Below are positions 12,889 to 25,325 of a stretch of DNA of 64,000 bases, piece after piece (the stretch's first letter is position 1; every line of letters begins with the position of its first letter). Location of the stretch: the NCBI RefSeq assembly GCF_023101765.2, contig NC_064237.1, positions 2,905,501-2,969,500 on the forward strand, given 5' to 3'. The notes under the pieces are model-generated. The model was not told where the DNA came from, ran no database searches, and saw only the letters and a program-made list of their open reading frames with translations. Position numbers and translations under genes: made by a program. The stretch is from Spodoptera frugiperda (Eukaryota; Arthropoda; Insecta; Lepidoptera; Noctuidae).

Positions 12889-15800
12889 GTAGGTAACCAA
12901 AAAACATGGCAAGAATTGGGTATGCTCAAATTACGTTAAATTTGTTTTCCTGGTAGTTTTTGGTTGGAAGATGAGCTCATCATTTAATCGTCTATTACTG
13001 GTCTAGCTAGGTTATAGGGGTTTCCTTTAGAAGCAGTATGATTACATCATGGGGCTTTTGAACACACAGTTCGTATTTTTTCCTGAAATCTCTTTAATCT
13101 CTCTCATCTGACATTTTTTGGCTGTTAATACTATGACTTCCATTCTTGTAACAAACGTACAATAATTTGTGTTAAACTGAGTTTTGGTTAGATTTGACTG
13201 ATGCAAAATTGCATCAGCTTGAAGTTGACTTTGAAAAAATAGACTGAGATTTATGTTATCGATCTTAATAAGACTTCAACGTCTGAATATGGCGTCTAGA
13301 CATCATTATGTCCAATCTTTGTTGATGCTCTTGAAAGTGTCATCTCGAAACATTATCGTGATTCGCAATGTTACTGCGATTCCAAATAAACAAGATTAGG
13401 CTTTGAAGATAGACATATTGCCTAGTGTCAATATTTTTCTACGAACTGGTATCCACTGGTTCAAAAATGTAGATCGACAAATATGGGCTTAATTTTGATA
13501 AAGCCTTATCTCAACGCAGAAGAGTCTATTTTCAATCTGCTTCCTTTTGCAAATTTCTTTAGCAAGCCCAGTGTTTTTATTACATAGCAATGTTTCTGGG
13601 TAGGACAGGCTCGCTAATCTTATGTTTATGTAATTCTATTACTTGTTGAACATTAAACTCATAACAACGGACGGTTGGAAGGCGATAAAATTGTTTCGAC
13701 GCGAGTTTATCGCTCTCTTGTGGTATTGGTATTGCATTACGTCCCGTTTTATGACCATTCTAATATTTTACTATTGGTATTAACATTTTCTTAGTAGGTA
13801 GGTTTAATTTTCTTATTTATTTAGGTTGGAATGTTGCGTTTTTAGCGAAAGTGTCTTTATTTTACTGTTAATTTTTTACTCTTGTTTGTCTGTCTTCAAA
13901 AATATCTATTACAAAACGGTATATCTAATTCCTTAATAAAAGTCTAAACAAGATGTATAGAGTTTTTTTAAATTCTGGTATCTTTGTATCAGAATTTTAA
14001 CGTGTTTAAGATATTAAAAAATACGCAGATTTGCATTGAATTCAAATCAAATCGAAATAGCTTATCTTGATCAAAATTAGTAAGAAGATTAGTTTTCATA
14101 AAATCTAGTGTTTTACAATCGAATAAATAAATGAACACCTGGAAAGCTATAAACACAACATATAGAGGTGTAGCTCATAAATTATATTCGCAAATTAGCT
14201 CGGAAACACACGCTAAAAATGGCAAAACAAGTTGTTAGTATTACTTGCAATGACTGATTACGTGACCGCCATATCACAGGTCGGTGCAATTAAAAACTAT
14301 AATGTCCTTATCAGCTTCCTAGTACCATAACCCGTTCACTGCAACACGTTTATTATTCCCAACTATGCCTAATATAGAATATGGAATTTGCTAACGAATG
14401 TTACCCACTGTTTAAAATGCGAACCGCGATTTGCGTCGTCAGACAAACGCTGGCAAAATTTCAAATTAAAAAACTAAACTTTTTATGTACTATGTGTTGT
14501 TCTTGTTGTTATAAATCAAGGTTGTATTGTGGAAAATACGGTACATAATATAAATTAAGGACATTTTAAAACTAAGGTCTAATGGGAAGTTTGGTATCAG
14601 GAAGAAATACAGTTGGAATATGATGGATAAGGTTTTATTCCAATTGGAAATACATAATGTTATTAGTGCCAATGATAATATTAATACGTCTAAAATATAT
14701 GTTTAGGCAAGTAGGTACATGTTTGTAGACTTTTAGTATTGATCTATTGACACTAATGTTGTGGTCAATACAAGTTTTAAAAAGTATTTATCTAAAATTA
14801 AAGGTGAATGAACCAGGACACAGGACGTACGAAAGCTTAATTTTTATTTATATTTTATTTGTAACGTAACTATTTTATTTATATTCCATGTAGCCCTATG
14901 CTAATATTATAAGCCCTAAAGAATTATATTCATCAAAATAATTTTCATAATTTTGAGTCCATAAAGAGTCCTAATTTAATTAAAACATACATTTGAATAC
15001 TACAACGAAACATACATTATGTTTAACAATGTGGTAAAGTTTTATTGCCATAATAATATACCTACTAGACTTTTAGAGTTAATAAAACAAATATGGGACG
15101 TTTGAGAACAATAATTTTAAAAGTTACTAATTAGTTTCATTCCACAATGATGCTTACTTAAACAATAATAAACGTATACATAATTAAACAATAACTCAAA
15201 TAAATACGTACGTTTGAGCTTTATTTTGATACTGTTCTTCGGGCTCCAAGTGAAAAATAATCCTGGTATGTCAACAATACCACGGGCACCCATTTACTGA
15301 CACAAACTCACTGTTTTGTACCACACACTGTCATACAGACACACATTTTTATACATATCATTTAAAAAAGGAACACTTTAATAACGATTCGAGGCAGTAA
15401 TAACAAGAACGCGACATAATACAAAGAGGCATGTGCATGCGCTTAGGCAACTGTCAACTAGTTCGCCGGGTTACCGCAAGTTGGCGTGCGCGGCGGGAGA
15501 AAAGAGATAGAGATATTATTTACTTTTGTGGGAGTGAGAGAGATAGTATGGGGCAGCCTTAAAAGCTCATAAGAGAACCTCTACTATGCCCTGGATTAAA
15601 ATATGCACGTTGCAATGTAGGCGTACATATACATGGTAGTTTTGTTTTGTTTTTGTTGAATTTGCAAGTTCCGCTAACGTCATTCGGAGATTTAAAGTTG
15701 TCTGTGTAAGCGCACTTGAGATACACGTTTAGATGTGACTTAAGTTGTAGTTTAGACTAACGTAGCCTGATTTTGAACTGGTTTTGCTTAACTGTAAATA

Positions 15801-16415
15801 TGTTGGCGACTTTGATATTTATTAATGTTTTAGTGTAATTTGAGTTGAATGATTTAAGCATGAGATATAGGACCGGCTTTGACGTAGAGAAATGAAGACT
15901 ACCTATTATAAATTAATCTTTGTTTTTAAATCCGATCTATGATTTTGTATAAGACACCTACGTAGAGTCTTAACAAAGATTCTACCTTAATCTTCTAGTT
16001 AGTTCCTATTAAACAGTTTCCCTATTTAGTTACAAACTATGTATGTATGTAATTATCAATATAAACACACTTCTATGACGTTGTCACCTTGTATTTTTAA
16101 ACCAAATTAAAGTAACTACGTTAGAGATAAGAGATAACACACAAACAGACAGACCTACCGTAACTGATAACAATTTAACGCATCACGTGCTCTGTAAGCC
16201 CCTCAGGCTTACTTTTATATCACAGTTTTTAAAAGTAACGCATGTGATGTTGTTACTCGTACCTACGTACCAATATCATAAAAAAGGATTTGTATCTTTT
16301 ACAGTTATTAATCTTTAAAACAACTGGATTAGTTTGATACTAATATTGCTTTAGCTATCTAGACGCACGGGAAATGTCCTGAAATCTAGACGTGGTGGAA
16401 TAAGTATTTCTATAC
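12889..16415. other. Long unique-looking AT-rich stretch
   Basis: No repeat family from this window and no exon was recognised. A TGATGCAA-AA-TTGCATCA hairpin lies at 13199-13216. A GC-rich patch at 15460-15495 (GTTGGCGTGCGCGGCGGGAG) is followed by purine-rich DNA. Confidence 0.5.
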
Positions 16416-16563
16416 TAGCTCTCCGACAGCGGTTTTGTCCGCGGTCCCATGGGATCAAAAGTAACCTATGTGTTAATCCAGACCATAATCTACCTTTATT
16501 CCAAATTTCATCCCGATCCTTTCAGCCGTTTTGACGTGAAGGAGTAACAAATATACACACAAA
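16416..16563 (-). repeat. D' repeat copy
   Basis: The plus strand reads ACTAGCTCTCCGACAGCGGT, TTCCAAATTTCATCCCGATC, CTTTCAGCCGTTTTGACGTG and AGTAACAAATATACACACAA. The AGCTAGT end is shared with family D. Confidence 0.78.
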
Positions 16564-17315
16564 CTCAATAACTAAGTAAACACTCGGAGATTTAACCATT
16601 TACTGGTCATTTTCAATTTTATTGTTTCGTACTTAAAAAGTTAAAAATAAAACAGTTAAGGATAATATGATAACTTTCCATCTGTATAATATCTGAAAGA
16701 ACATCATTATGTAATGTTATAGATAGGATCTACATAATAATATGACGTCATGGTAACAGTTGGCGCAGTGTGTGACTAACCGGGTGCGGTATGCGCCCGC
16801 GCGAGTTTGGTTCCCGTTTGTTTCAAGCTTCTTTTTATTTCAATTTGGTTTTATGTGTAACGTCTTCCACAGATTTGTCTAGACTTTATCTACTCTGTTT
16901 ATAATATTTAATCCTTTGTATTTTAGTATACGTTATAAAACTCATATATATTATTACATATATTAAAAAAAGAAACAAAAAACATCATTGCTTCCCAAAT
17001 TATACTAAAAAATATCATTAACATAATTATATATTTATAAAGTGCGAAAATATTGCGTTGCGAAATTTAAATTACTGCCTTATACATTTTTTTGTGCGAA
17101 TTAACAGGTAATCAAATTTAAATTTTATTGCCTTACAACAGGTTTTTAATTATTTTTGTCCAAAAATAGACAATCTAGACGACTCTATTTATTAGGCTGT
17201 GTTAAATAGGCGATCCATTTGTTACGTATGTAAATAACTAAGAGTACCTATAGCAGTGCTCTATAATACATCCTGGGATATTTTTATAATAACTAAGTAT
17301 CGTGAAACTTAACTC

Positions 17316-17455
17316 ACGGTTTACTCACGTACATTCATAGAGAAAAGCTCTACTAGTTTCGCAGTGTGCAGTTCTAGTAGTGCTCATGATGAAGAGTCCC
17401 TCTGTGACTCGAAACTATTAGAGCTTTTCTCTATTAATGTACGTGAATAAACCGT
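17316..17455. mobile_element. Foldback element of the C family with 46-bp inverted arms
   Basis: The arms at 17316-17361 and 17410-17455 are inverted copies with about 43 of 46 matches. They start ACGGTTTACTCACGTACATT and include GAGAAAAGCTCTACTAGTTT. The 48-bp centre holds GTCCCTCTGTGACTC. No protein is encoded. Related one-arm copies occur at 2436, 53936 and 57766. This is a MITE-like or snapback element of unknown superfamily. Confidence 0.85.
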
Positions 17456-17465
17456 AAATTTTAGT

Positions 17466-19643
17466 TAATTTACATCCTGGGATTCCTGTGATCTCAAACC
17501 GGTATGCAAAACGTGGAGATTATAGTTAACTCTCTTAATTAGAGGACATTCCGTTATCAACAAAGGCCATGGGAGGTTTTGATCATCTTAAACATATGAA
17601 AAAGAGGATGAAGTGAAGAAAATCTCGATATAGGAAATATGGACGTGGGCGTTGGCCGTAACGTAACTGTATCTGATAAACTGGTTACCATTGAGAGCTA
17701 TCCTGTATGCGTCACACTTCGCTGGAGCCAATAAACAGAACCATGTAAATACATCAATTTATTTAAAAAGTACGTATGTCCTACGTATGGTTTTTTGGAA
17801 AAAATTAATTCAAAAACTTAACTTTGACTTCAATTTTGGTTCATTTATTTATCACTTTCATTAAATATCTACTTAATGAAATAAATTGATTATTATTACA
17901 GCTTTACTTAAAAGAATGAGTTTGACGAGAAGAGAAATTAAAAATAAAGACATAAAATCCCACGTTATAGAAAAATAAAACAAGTTTTAAAAGTATTATG
18001 CACGGATGCACCCATTATACATTATACGCTTTTTAATAACCGACGTGCTATTTAAAATTTTCCCATTGCATCATATGGTGTAAAACTAAAACCATCTGCC
18101 ACTAAGTACCAGGTGTCCAGAAGTTAATAGAAGCTTATCGAATCGGTCATCTTCACGCTTGTTTGCGCGTCAGTAGATCACCGGCCAGTAACGGATGTCT
18201 TTAGTGCGCGGGTTAAAGATCAATGTAATTTTCCAGTGTTTTTGAACTTATAAATAAATTGTGCTTAATGAAAGATAATTGTCGTTATTTTTAGTAAAAC
18301 GATGTGTTTTTGTTGGGCTTGTGAGTGATGAGTTTAAATATAAACTGTTGTGGAATATTCCGAATTGTCAACGTTAATGTTTCTTTTATTGAACTGTATG
18401 AATATATAAAATACATTATTTTTTTATGACATGCCAATTTTTTGTAAGAGACAGTAATAAAAAGAACATTTTCCAAAAAAAAAACGTAACCTTTAAAATA
18501 ACCAAATTTACTTTGATTTCGAAAGTCGGTGTTTCTCATTATTGTTTGTTTCTTATTTAACACCGACCTCCGAAATAAAAGTTATTTTGACTATTTTAGT
18601 GTTATTTTTAACCGATTTTCTTCAGTGAAGTCGGTTATATTTTTTATTTAAGATACCTAACTCTCTGAAAAAATATTGGCTGGTGATAAAAAATTAGGCT
18701 GTATATTATTCCATTATTATATACTAGTACCTATCAGACATGTAATCGTGTATAGGAGACTTGATCCATAGAGGACTTGGTCCTCTTTAAAGTAAATGGC
18801 AGTTTATATTCGTCTTCCACATCTTTCATTTATGCTATCCTTCCAATGAAACACCATGTTCAATTTTAATTGGTGTAGATAAAGGGTTAAGTATCGTAAT
18901 TAACCATAACATTACGCTGTTTAGGTGATGCGTGAAATAATAATTATCAAGTCATTATAGATATAGACTATACCGTATACTTAGTCAAGGTTCATCTATG
19001 GGATGTTTCTGGCTCTTTTTATTATTTTTTAAGGGGGATTATCACGCAATGAATTCTTCGGCCTTTTGCGAGGCGACAGGTATCAGCCTATTACCGATTA
19101 AAAACCACCACGTCCCTACACCTGCTTTGTTATTGTCATAAAAATAAAACTAATGAGTATACAAAAGTTTCATTGAGAAATTTGTTTGAAAAATTACTAA
19201 TTACCAGTCACCCTGTTTAAATACCCTTCATATAGATATCAAAAAATAAAATAAAAAATCAGATCAACATAGCTGGTAAGAGTCAGGATATCGTATGTTA
19301 CAGGTAAACACGTATTGTCTAACATTAAGCCGTATCTATTTAACATTCTATACCGAACCCTACCTGCTCAGGAAAAGGTCTCCCGAGGAATGTTAATACA
19401 AACATTAAGAAAAATGGCTGCCACTGCTAATAAGATAGAAGTTACATCAATATTTAATTACTATTGGGAGTCAGCTTTACTTAAGTAGATATCTACAAAT
19501 TGTTAATTAATTACTTTTAGATGTAGTGTTGATTTTAAATTAAATCCATTTTATCTGGGATCACTATCAAACATAGCATTTTAGTTTTATGTTTTATGTC
19601 GAGTAAATACAAAAAAATGTAGAGTAAGTATAAAATATAAAGA
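17466..19643. other. Unassigned AT-rich DNA
   Basis: Only an inverted pair GTCGGTGTT / AACACCGAC (18525-18566) and a GAAGTCGGTTATA motif (18628) stand out. A 90-codon minus frame at 18291-18563 is AT-driven. Confidence 0.5.
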
Positions 19644-19818
19644 CTGCCTCATTGGTCGACTGGTTGCAAATGCGACTGCTGGGCAAGAGGTCTCAGGTTT
19701 GATTACCGTGTTAGGCAAAATATTGCTGGGCTATTTTTGGTTTTTCAAAAAATTCTCAGTAGGAGCACGGAGTCTAGAATTGTGCCCGTTATATGACAAT
19801 AGGCTTAACCCCTATTAC
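19644..19818 (+). mobile_element. S1 SINE, 3'-truncated copy
   Basis: The head reads CTGCCTCATTGGTCGACTGG, with a worn B box (GGTTTGATTACC). The body TCTCAGTAGGAGCACGGAGT and GGCTTAACCCCTATTACTA match the S1 copy at 54525-54720. The 3' module is absent. Confidence 0.86.
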
Positions 19819-19857
19819 TAGCTTCGGTTAGTTGCTTCTCTTACTTTCCAATGCGAT

Positions 19858-19992
19858 AAAGAGTACTCTATGCGTTATTCCAGACCATAACCTACCCCTG
19901 TTCCAAATCTCATTCCGATCCCTTCAGCCGTTTTGACGTGATTGAGTAACAAACACATAAACTCACAAACTTTCGCATGTATAATATTAGGA
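19858..19992 (-). repeat. D' repeat copy next to an S1 SINE
   Basis: The plus strand reads CTATGCGTTATTCCAGACCA, CCAAATCTCATTCCGATCCC, TTCAGCCGTTTTGACGTGAT and AACTTTCGCATGTATAATAT, matching 16416-16563. Confidence 0.78.
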
Positions 19993-20605
19993 AGACTCTG
20001 GCTAGAGCAGCACCTGCCCTAATATTAAGGTGGCACTGTTATAGTCGTAACAAAATGGCCGCGGGCGTGCTGTCCAGGTAAACGAAGACAAGATTGCTAG
20101 GAAATTACTATACTGCTAGCTACGAACTGTTTTATTATGTGAGAAATGAAAATCTTGAGGTAAGTAGCCTTTGGATCTTAGATTTGTTTGTGAATAGTAT
20201 ACGACGTATTAATAATGAAGTTATGAAAATAATTTAATCTAGTTGAAGGTTTTTATTCACCGTACAATCGGGTATTACCTTATTATTGTGTATAACCTCT
20301 ACGTTATATTTTCCTACATAAGGTTGTAAACGGAACGTTTATTTTGTTTTTATATTTTAATCGTTTTTGTTTCATGTTATTTGTGCAAAATCAGCCTTAT
20401 TATTAAGCAATTGATTACAACCATGTATTATTACATAAAATAAACATATTTTAATTCCTTTTTTTTTTAATATAAAACTTACGTTTTTTACCATCACCTG
20501 TATTCGGCGTTTGAGAGAGTTCCTTATACACTCTGTATATCTATAGAGTCAAGGATTAGATTAGACAATATATTTTGTGAAAACCAAAGCCCACATTACC
20601 TAAGT

Positions 20606-21817
20606 TACACTTCCGACGTTTGGCTCCTAAGTTGGAGCGGACGGGGGCTGCGCTTAAGCGGCTCCTGCCAAACCTCGGGGGCCAAATGCCTCCTGCCGGA
20701 GGTTGTACGCGGGGATCGTGCGGTCCATGGCCCTCTACGGCGCCCCTGTGTGGGCGCCGAACCTGATGCGGCGGCCAGCTCGGGCGCTGCTCACGTCTCA
20801 GAGGGTCATGGCCATCCGGGTGATTCGTGGATATCGCACGATCTCCGGGGAGGCGGCGAACCTCCTTGCCGGATTACCGCCGTGGGATTTGGAGGCGAAG
20901 GTGCTCGCGCGCGTCTTCAGTCTGCGCGCCGACGCGTGTCGCCGGGGCGAAACTCCACTGCCGCGCCAGATCAGTGCGTGGCGGGACGAGCTCCGGCGCG
21001 ATCTCATGGCGGAATGGCAGCAACGACTGTCGCAACCGAGGGCTGGGCTCGCTGTAATCGCAGCGGTAAGTCCCCTCTTTGAGGAGTGGCTTGAGAGGCG
21101 CCACGGCGTCCTCACCTACCGCCAACGCAGGTGCTTACCGGACATGGGAGTTTTGGTAGGTTCCTGTTCCTTATTGGGCGGGAGGAAACGCCCGGGTGTC
21201 ATCACTGTGAGGACCGCCCGGAGGACACGGTAGAACATACGGTGGCGGTGTGCCCTGCGTGGGCTGAGCACCGCCAAGTCCTCAGGGATGTGGTCGGCGA
21301 TGGCGACCTCTCGCGCCCGGCACTGGTTCAGGCCATGGTGCGGAGCGAGAGGGACTGGGATGCCGTCTCCTCCTTCTGCGAAGCAGTCATGCTAGCTAAG
21401 GAGGAGGCGGGGCGCGTGAGAGAACAAACCTCCTCACGCCCCAGCCGTCGCGAAAGACACTCCGGGCGTAGGGGATCCCGAGACGATCTCCGGCCACCGT
21501 AAGTGCGGGCCTGCGGACGGCGAGCAAGGGTAGCTCACCGCCCGAACAGAACCAGACCCGTGCGTGCGGCGCGTCGCGTTCCGCGCGCGCCTCAAAGAGC
21601 CATCAGACCACCACAGATGGGGCCCAAAAGGGCTGATGCCTGATCCGGAGCTGCGGACTACCTAGCGGGTTTACCGGGGCTCCGGCTCGAAAAGCAGGAG
21701 AAGGAACGGGGTGGTTTTTAGTCAGTAAGAGTCTGACACTCCCTCTCGCCTCGCCCAAGGCGAGAAAAGTCATTGGATGATTTTCCCCCCTCAAAAAAAA
21801 AAAAAAAAAAAAAACAC
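20606..21817 (+). mobile_element. 5'-truncated R1-like non-LTR retrotransposon (longest copy in the window)
   Basis: This is the 3' 1.2 kb of a LINE: the end of the reverse-transcriptase ORF, a 3' UTR (21503-21792) and a 22-A tail (21793-21814). It is flanked by a perfect 10-bp direct repeat TACCTAAGTT (20596-20605 and 21818-21827), read as the target-site duplication. It is much more GC-rich than the surrounding DNA. The 3' UTR holds a strong hairpin (CTCGCC...GGCGAG) around 21745-21765. The same 3' UTR recurs about 11 more times in the window. An ALYGAPVWA motif and a C-terminal CCHC knuckle point to the R1/Jockey group. The R1-like label is my judgement from these motifs. Confidence 0.88.
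20612..21502 (+). pseudogene. Broken 3' part of the R1-like LINE reverse-transcriptase ORF
   Basis: The segment encodes the region downstream of the reverse-transcriptase core. It includes RSMALYGAPVWAPNLMRR near the start, then a helical Arg-rich stretch, then TGHGSFGRFLFLIGREETPG. A zinc knuckle CHHC-x9-H-x4-C follows at about 21200-21252, with an Arg/Ser-rich tail ending RDDLRPP before the TAA at 21500-21502. Two 1-bp deletions break the frame. One lies at about 20676-20681 (a G lost in LGGP) and the other at about 21125-21128, between LTYRQ and VLTGHG. The N-terminal endonuclease and catalytic reverse-transcriptase motifs are absent because the copy is 5'-truncated. It cannot encode an active enzyme. 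Confidence 0.88.
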
Positions 21818-22045
21818 TACCTAAGTTCATTTCAAACTGAAACATAAACAAATACCTATCCCATAAGTTCTTCAAGTACAAATTCCTTCTGTCGCAGAAA
21901 ATATATTTCCAAAAAAAGTATTATTTTGACGTAAGAAGTACGAAAATGTAAATAACAAGGTTCCTTTCGTGGTGAAACTCGCGTTACTGAAGGGCCAACT
22001 CCGTCCCTTTGACATGGTAATGAGCGGGAGATGTTATCTCCTCTT

Positions 22046-22062
22046 TATATATATATATATTT
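22046..22062. repeat. TA microsatellite
   Basis: A run of (TA)8 in TTTATATATATATATATATTTC. Confidence 0.85.
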
Positions 22063-22385
22063 CATAATATTATACGTTTCTTGAGGTTTTTAGTAGATTT
22101 TAGGTGTCGTGAAATGACATAACTGTAATGTTTTCTGATGAGGAATCTGGTTTAATAATTTTATTATGAATTGAAATGGCAACTTAACATTTTGTACGTT
22201 ATTCCAAAAGATAAATAAGTATTTTTTAATATATCAAGGTTGTCTGTGGAAGTCTTGGAGTAGGTAATAATGATAAAAATTATACGCAAAGTCGCGAATA
22301 TTTTTAAAGATACGTCATTGTTTTCTTTTAATAAAGTTTATCCCTCCCAGATTATAAAAATAACTTAGGTACATACCTACATTCA

Positions 22386-22497
22386 TAATCACGTCTGTCT
22401 CCCATAGGTATAGGCAGAGACTATAGAACGCCAATCGCTGCGATCATAGATGAATATATGTACGTACTGACGTAGCTGCGATTCTACATACCTCTTT
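22386..22497 (-). repeat. S3 repeat (LINE- or SINE-tail-like)
   Basis: The plus strand reads CACGTCTGTCTCCCATAGGT, ATAGGCAGAGACTATAGAAC and CGCTGCGAT, ending ACATACCTCTTTTA. It is shared with 37866-38001 (minus), 58542-58652 and 60105-60215 (plus). The GGTAGGCAGAG block is also the 3' module of the S1 SINE. Confidence 0.75.
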
Positions 22498-23800
22498 TAT
22501 TACTTACATTCTCCTCCTATAAAAATAAATGCAAATAATCCTATATTAATTGGTTGGGCAAAATGTAACCAAACACATCCCACGACCTCAATTTTATTTT
22601 CCATGAAAACGTAAGTATTTTCAACAAGAGCGTTGTTATTGTTTGACCGCGGAACCCAATAACAACAATATTTATCGAAACGAGGGAATATTGAGCTATT
22701 TACACATAATATATTAACAATATAACATGTATGTAGACAACCCACACAAAAAGCAATTAAAGGTAATTCTATTTTTGGACGGTTTTATTTAACAAACGTA
22801 GAATTTAAAACATAGCTCTACATAGCACATCTCTGTTGGACAAGCACTCTAAAGCAGGTATGAAATAAAAGCCAGCAACTTTACTGCAATTTGTTTGTAC
22901 GGAAAAACTGGAAAATTACTTTTGAAACACATTCCAACTATCTACGTATGTTTTTATTTATTTTTTTTGAAATAACTTTGTTACTACGCTACAGACAAGC
23001 AATTATATAATACAGAGAAGTAGCACTGTTACTTTTGAATGCATTTTTAAAAAACGATTTAAAAAAATAAATAAATAAAAATAAAATATTATCGTCCTTT
23101 TATTATTTATGTAATAACAATTGTTAAGGACACAGTATAAATGAAAAGTACAAAAAAACTGTTTTTAATAAAGGGACCCGTCTTCCATTTCTTTTACATT
23201 TTTTTTAATCAGATAATATCTCTAAAAGTTTCTCCTAAGTCAGAAAAATACTATTCTGAAATCCGCTACAAAATCAGTTCAGCCTAACGCGAGATCATTG
23301 CGAACAAACATACATACATACCTACAGGTCAAACTGAACACCTCTTTTTTTAAGTCGGTTAAAAAGGATCAATCGCTACAAAATTATATTTTTCCATTCT
23401 CGTGACATGTGGATGATCTTACTTCGATTAAATATATTTATTAACACTCGTTTTTTGTCAAAAACAAAAGTCAATTTTCACCCGACTAGAACATATGTAA
23501 AGTTAGTAGTTTTGTTTTGTTCCCTAGTAGGTAAACACGGCAATAATTTCAGTAACTATTACATTCTATTCGGAACAGCCGGCAAACTTATAATTGGCAG
23601 GCACAACTATTTACTTACACATATAACTTACATATATTTTAGTTAAAGGGACAATTTTCGGGTTTATTTGATTTGGATAGTTTTAGAAGTTAATTAGTAT
23701 GCTGCATAGATGATAAATCTAGACTAATAAATAGAAATGTAGTGTAATATTGAAATAACAGCTTTTTACTTTATGCATATACGACACATACACCAAAATA

Positions 23801-23967
23801 ACTTTCACAATTTGTGTTTTAAATCCCATATAATAGAGGGTGAGCCTATAGTCATATACAGTTTTTGAAAAACCGAATAAACCCCAATAATGCTTTGCCC
23901 GACACGGGAATAGAACCCGAGACTCCTTGCCCGGCAGTCGCACTTGCTACCACTCGACCAATGAGGT
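23801..23967 (-). mobile_element. S1 SINE, internally deleted copy
   Basis: The minus strand starts CCTCATTGGTCGAGTGGTAG. It keeps the A box and a B box with one change (GGTTCTATTCC), then GGCTCACCCTCTATTATATG. The CAGTAGTAGCACGGAGTC part of the body is missing. It is truncated before the 3' module. Confidence 0.87.
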
Positions 23968-24400
23968 AATTAATACAATATTCTTAACGAGTATATTTTA
24001 CTAACAAGATAACATTAACGTTCAATTCAATTAACATTACACGGACAGTTAGATTAGAATCAAAATAAACAAGCGCCTGCACAACGCTTATAGCAACATG
24101 TTGTGTACTTGTGTATCTCGTTAGCAATTAACAGTCTCGCAGGCGTTTAGCTCAGACGCTACGAACTACAGTAACAGCTACAAACTGTAGATTTATGGCA
24201 GTGTGTTTTAATCACGCTATGTATGTTTCAGTTTGCATGCAGAAAACTTTATGGTCACATGCGGTAATATTTATTGGGTAATTTAATTACTATTATTACA
24301 CTAATATGACGTAAAAAATATGTTTTAAGTAACGACTACTATACACGACTATAGAAATATATATTATGTAGAAACAAAATTAAAATTAAAAAAAAAATTA

Positions 24401-24556
24401 CTAGCTTCTGCCAGTGGTTTCGCCCGCGTTCCCGTAATATACAATGTCAGCTAATATCCTGTCTGTATACCAAATTTCATCAAAATCCGTTCAATAGTTT
24501 CAGTGTCATTGACGGACAAACGACAAACATTCAAACAATCAAACTTTCACATTTAT
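24401..24556 (-). repeat. D repeat copy
   Basis: The plus strand reads ACTAGCTTCTGCCAGTGGTT, TCGCCCGCGTTCCCGTAATA, CATCAAAATCCGTTCAATAG and GACGGACAAACGACAAACAT. The AGCTAGT end is intact. Confidence 0.84.
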
Positions 24557-25079
24557 TCCTGGGATGTTAACCAACAAACAAATATTTCCTTGCTCCTTAC
24601 ATAACCTTCGAAAAAACTATTTTAATTTTCAATCAACTACAATATCCTTGGCTCAAAGGATTAACGACCAAAAGCTTGAGAAAAAGCCGCTTAAAGCAAT
24701 TGATTAGGGGTATAAACTCAAAGGTCACTGCACCCTTATAATTCTCCGCAAATGGCGCCTTATACAGGTAACGAGCAAAGAAAAAAACAAAAACTTTTTC
24801 TTTTCAACCTCCTTTGTGACGACGAGACTTAGCGGTATCATTTCCGTTTGTTATTTTGTGAAATATTTCACGTTAAACATTGAGTAAAGTTGAGAGCCAT
24901 CAGTTGATGTGATGAGTAACTAAATAGTTTTTGGGTTTCATTCTAACTTTATTACATGGGTGTATATTTTCATGCACAGCTTAAGCTATTACCAAATACA
25001 AAGGTTTTATTTTTATATTACAAGAATATAAATTGATTACTGGTACTGAATAAATGTTACTTTATAAAGTCTTATATGG

Positions 25080-25325
25080 TGACGGCGATTAAATCTCGCT
25101 GTTCGATCAGAACCAGGTCTATGCGTACGGCGTGTTCGCGTTCCACGCGCGCTTTAAAGAGCCATCATTTCACCACAAATGGGACCCAGTAGGTTTGCCA
25201 GGGCTCCGGCTCGAAAAGCAGAAGTAGAGTGAGAGAGTGCTTTTTAGTCAATAAGAGTCTGACACTACCGCTCGCCTCGTCCAAGGCAGGAGAGGAGAAG
25301 TCAGTGGATGATTTTCCAATAAAAA
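25080..25325 (+). mobile_element. R1-like LINE 3' UTR copy, diverged
   Basis: Alignment with 21510-21785 starts at the 'agaaccag' block (25111) and runs through AAAGAGCCATCATTTCACCA, the GGGCTCCGGCTCGAAAAGCA block and the hairpin zone (CTCGCCTCGTCCAAGGC). A short deletion removes the stretch between 'gggacccagtagg' and 'tttgccagg'. The end is AT-rich instead of a clean poly(A) tail. Confidence 0.82.

Larger units (their letters stand above)
21828..23800. other. Unassigned AT-rich DNA with S3 and TA repeats
   Basis: No exon-like segment beyond the S3 copy at 22386 and the microsatellite at 22046. Confidence 0.5.

Noticed and set aside
15420..15560. Exon in a GC-rich patch
   Set aside because: No acceptor/donor pair bounds an open frame, and the purine-rich sequence after it is non-coding in look.
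20750..21125. Several overlapping 76-110 codon open frames on both strands
   Set aside because: They are shadows of the GC-rich LINE ORF. Only the frame with ALYGAPVWA and the CCHC knuckle has protein logic.
21603..21881. 92-codon minus-strand open frame, repeated with near-identical peptides at 44524-44739 and 63232-63468
   Set aside because: The shared peptide (LALGEARGSVRLLLTKNHPV) looks like a conserved protein. It comes from the non-coding LINE 3' UTR read in the antisense direction, and its repetition reflects copy number.
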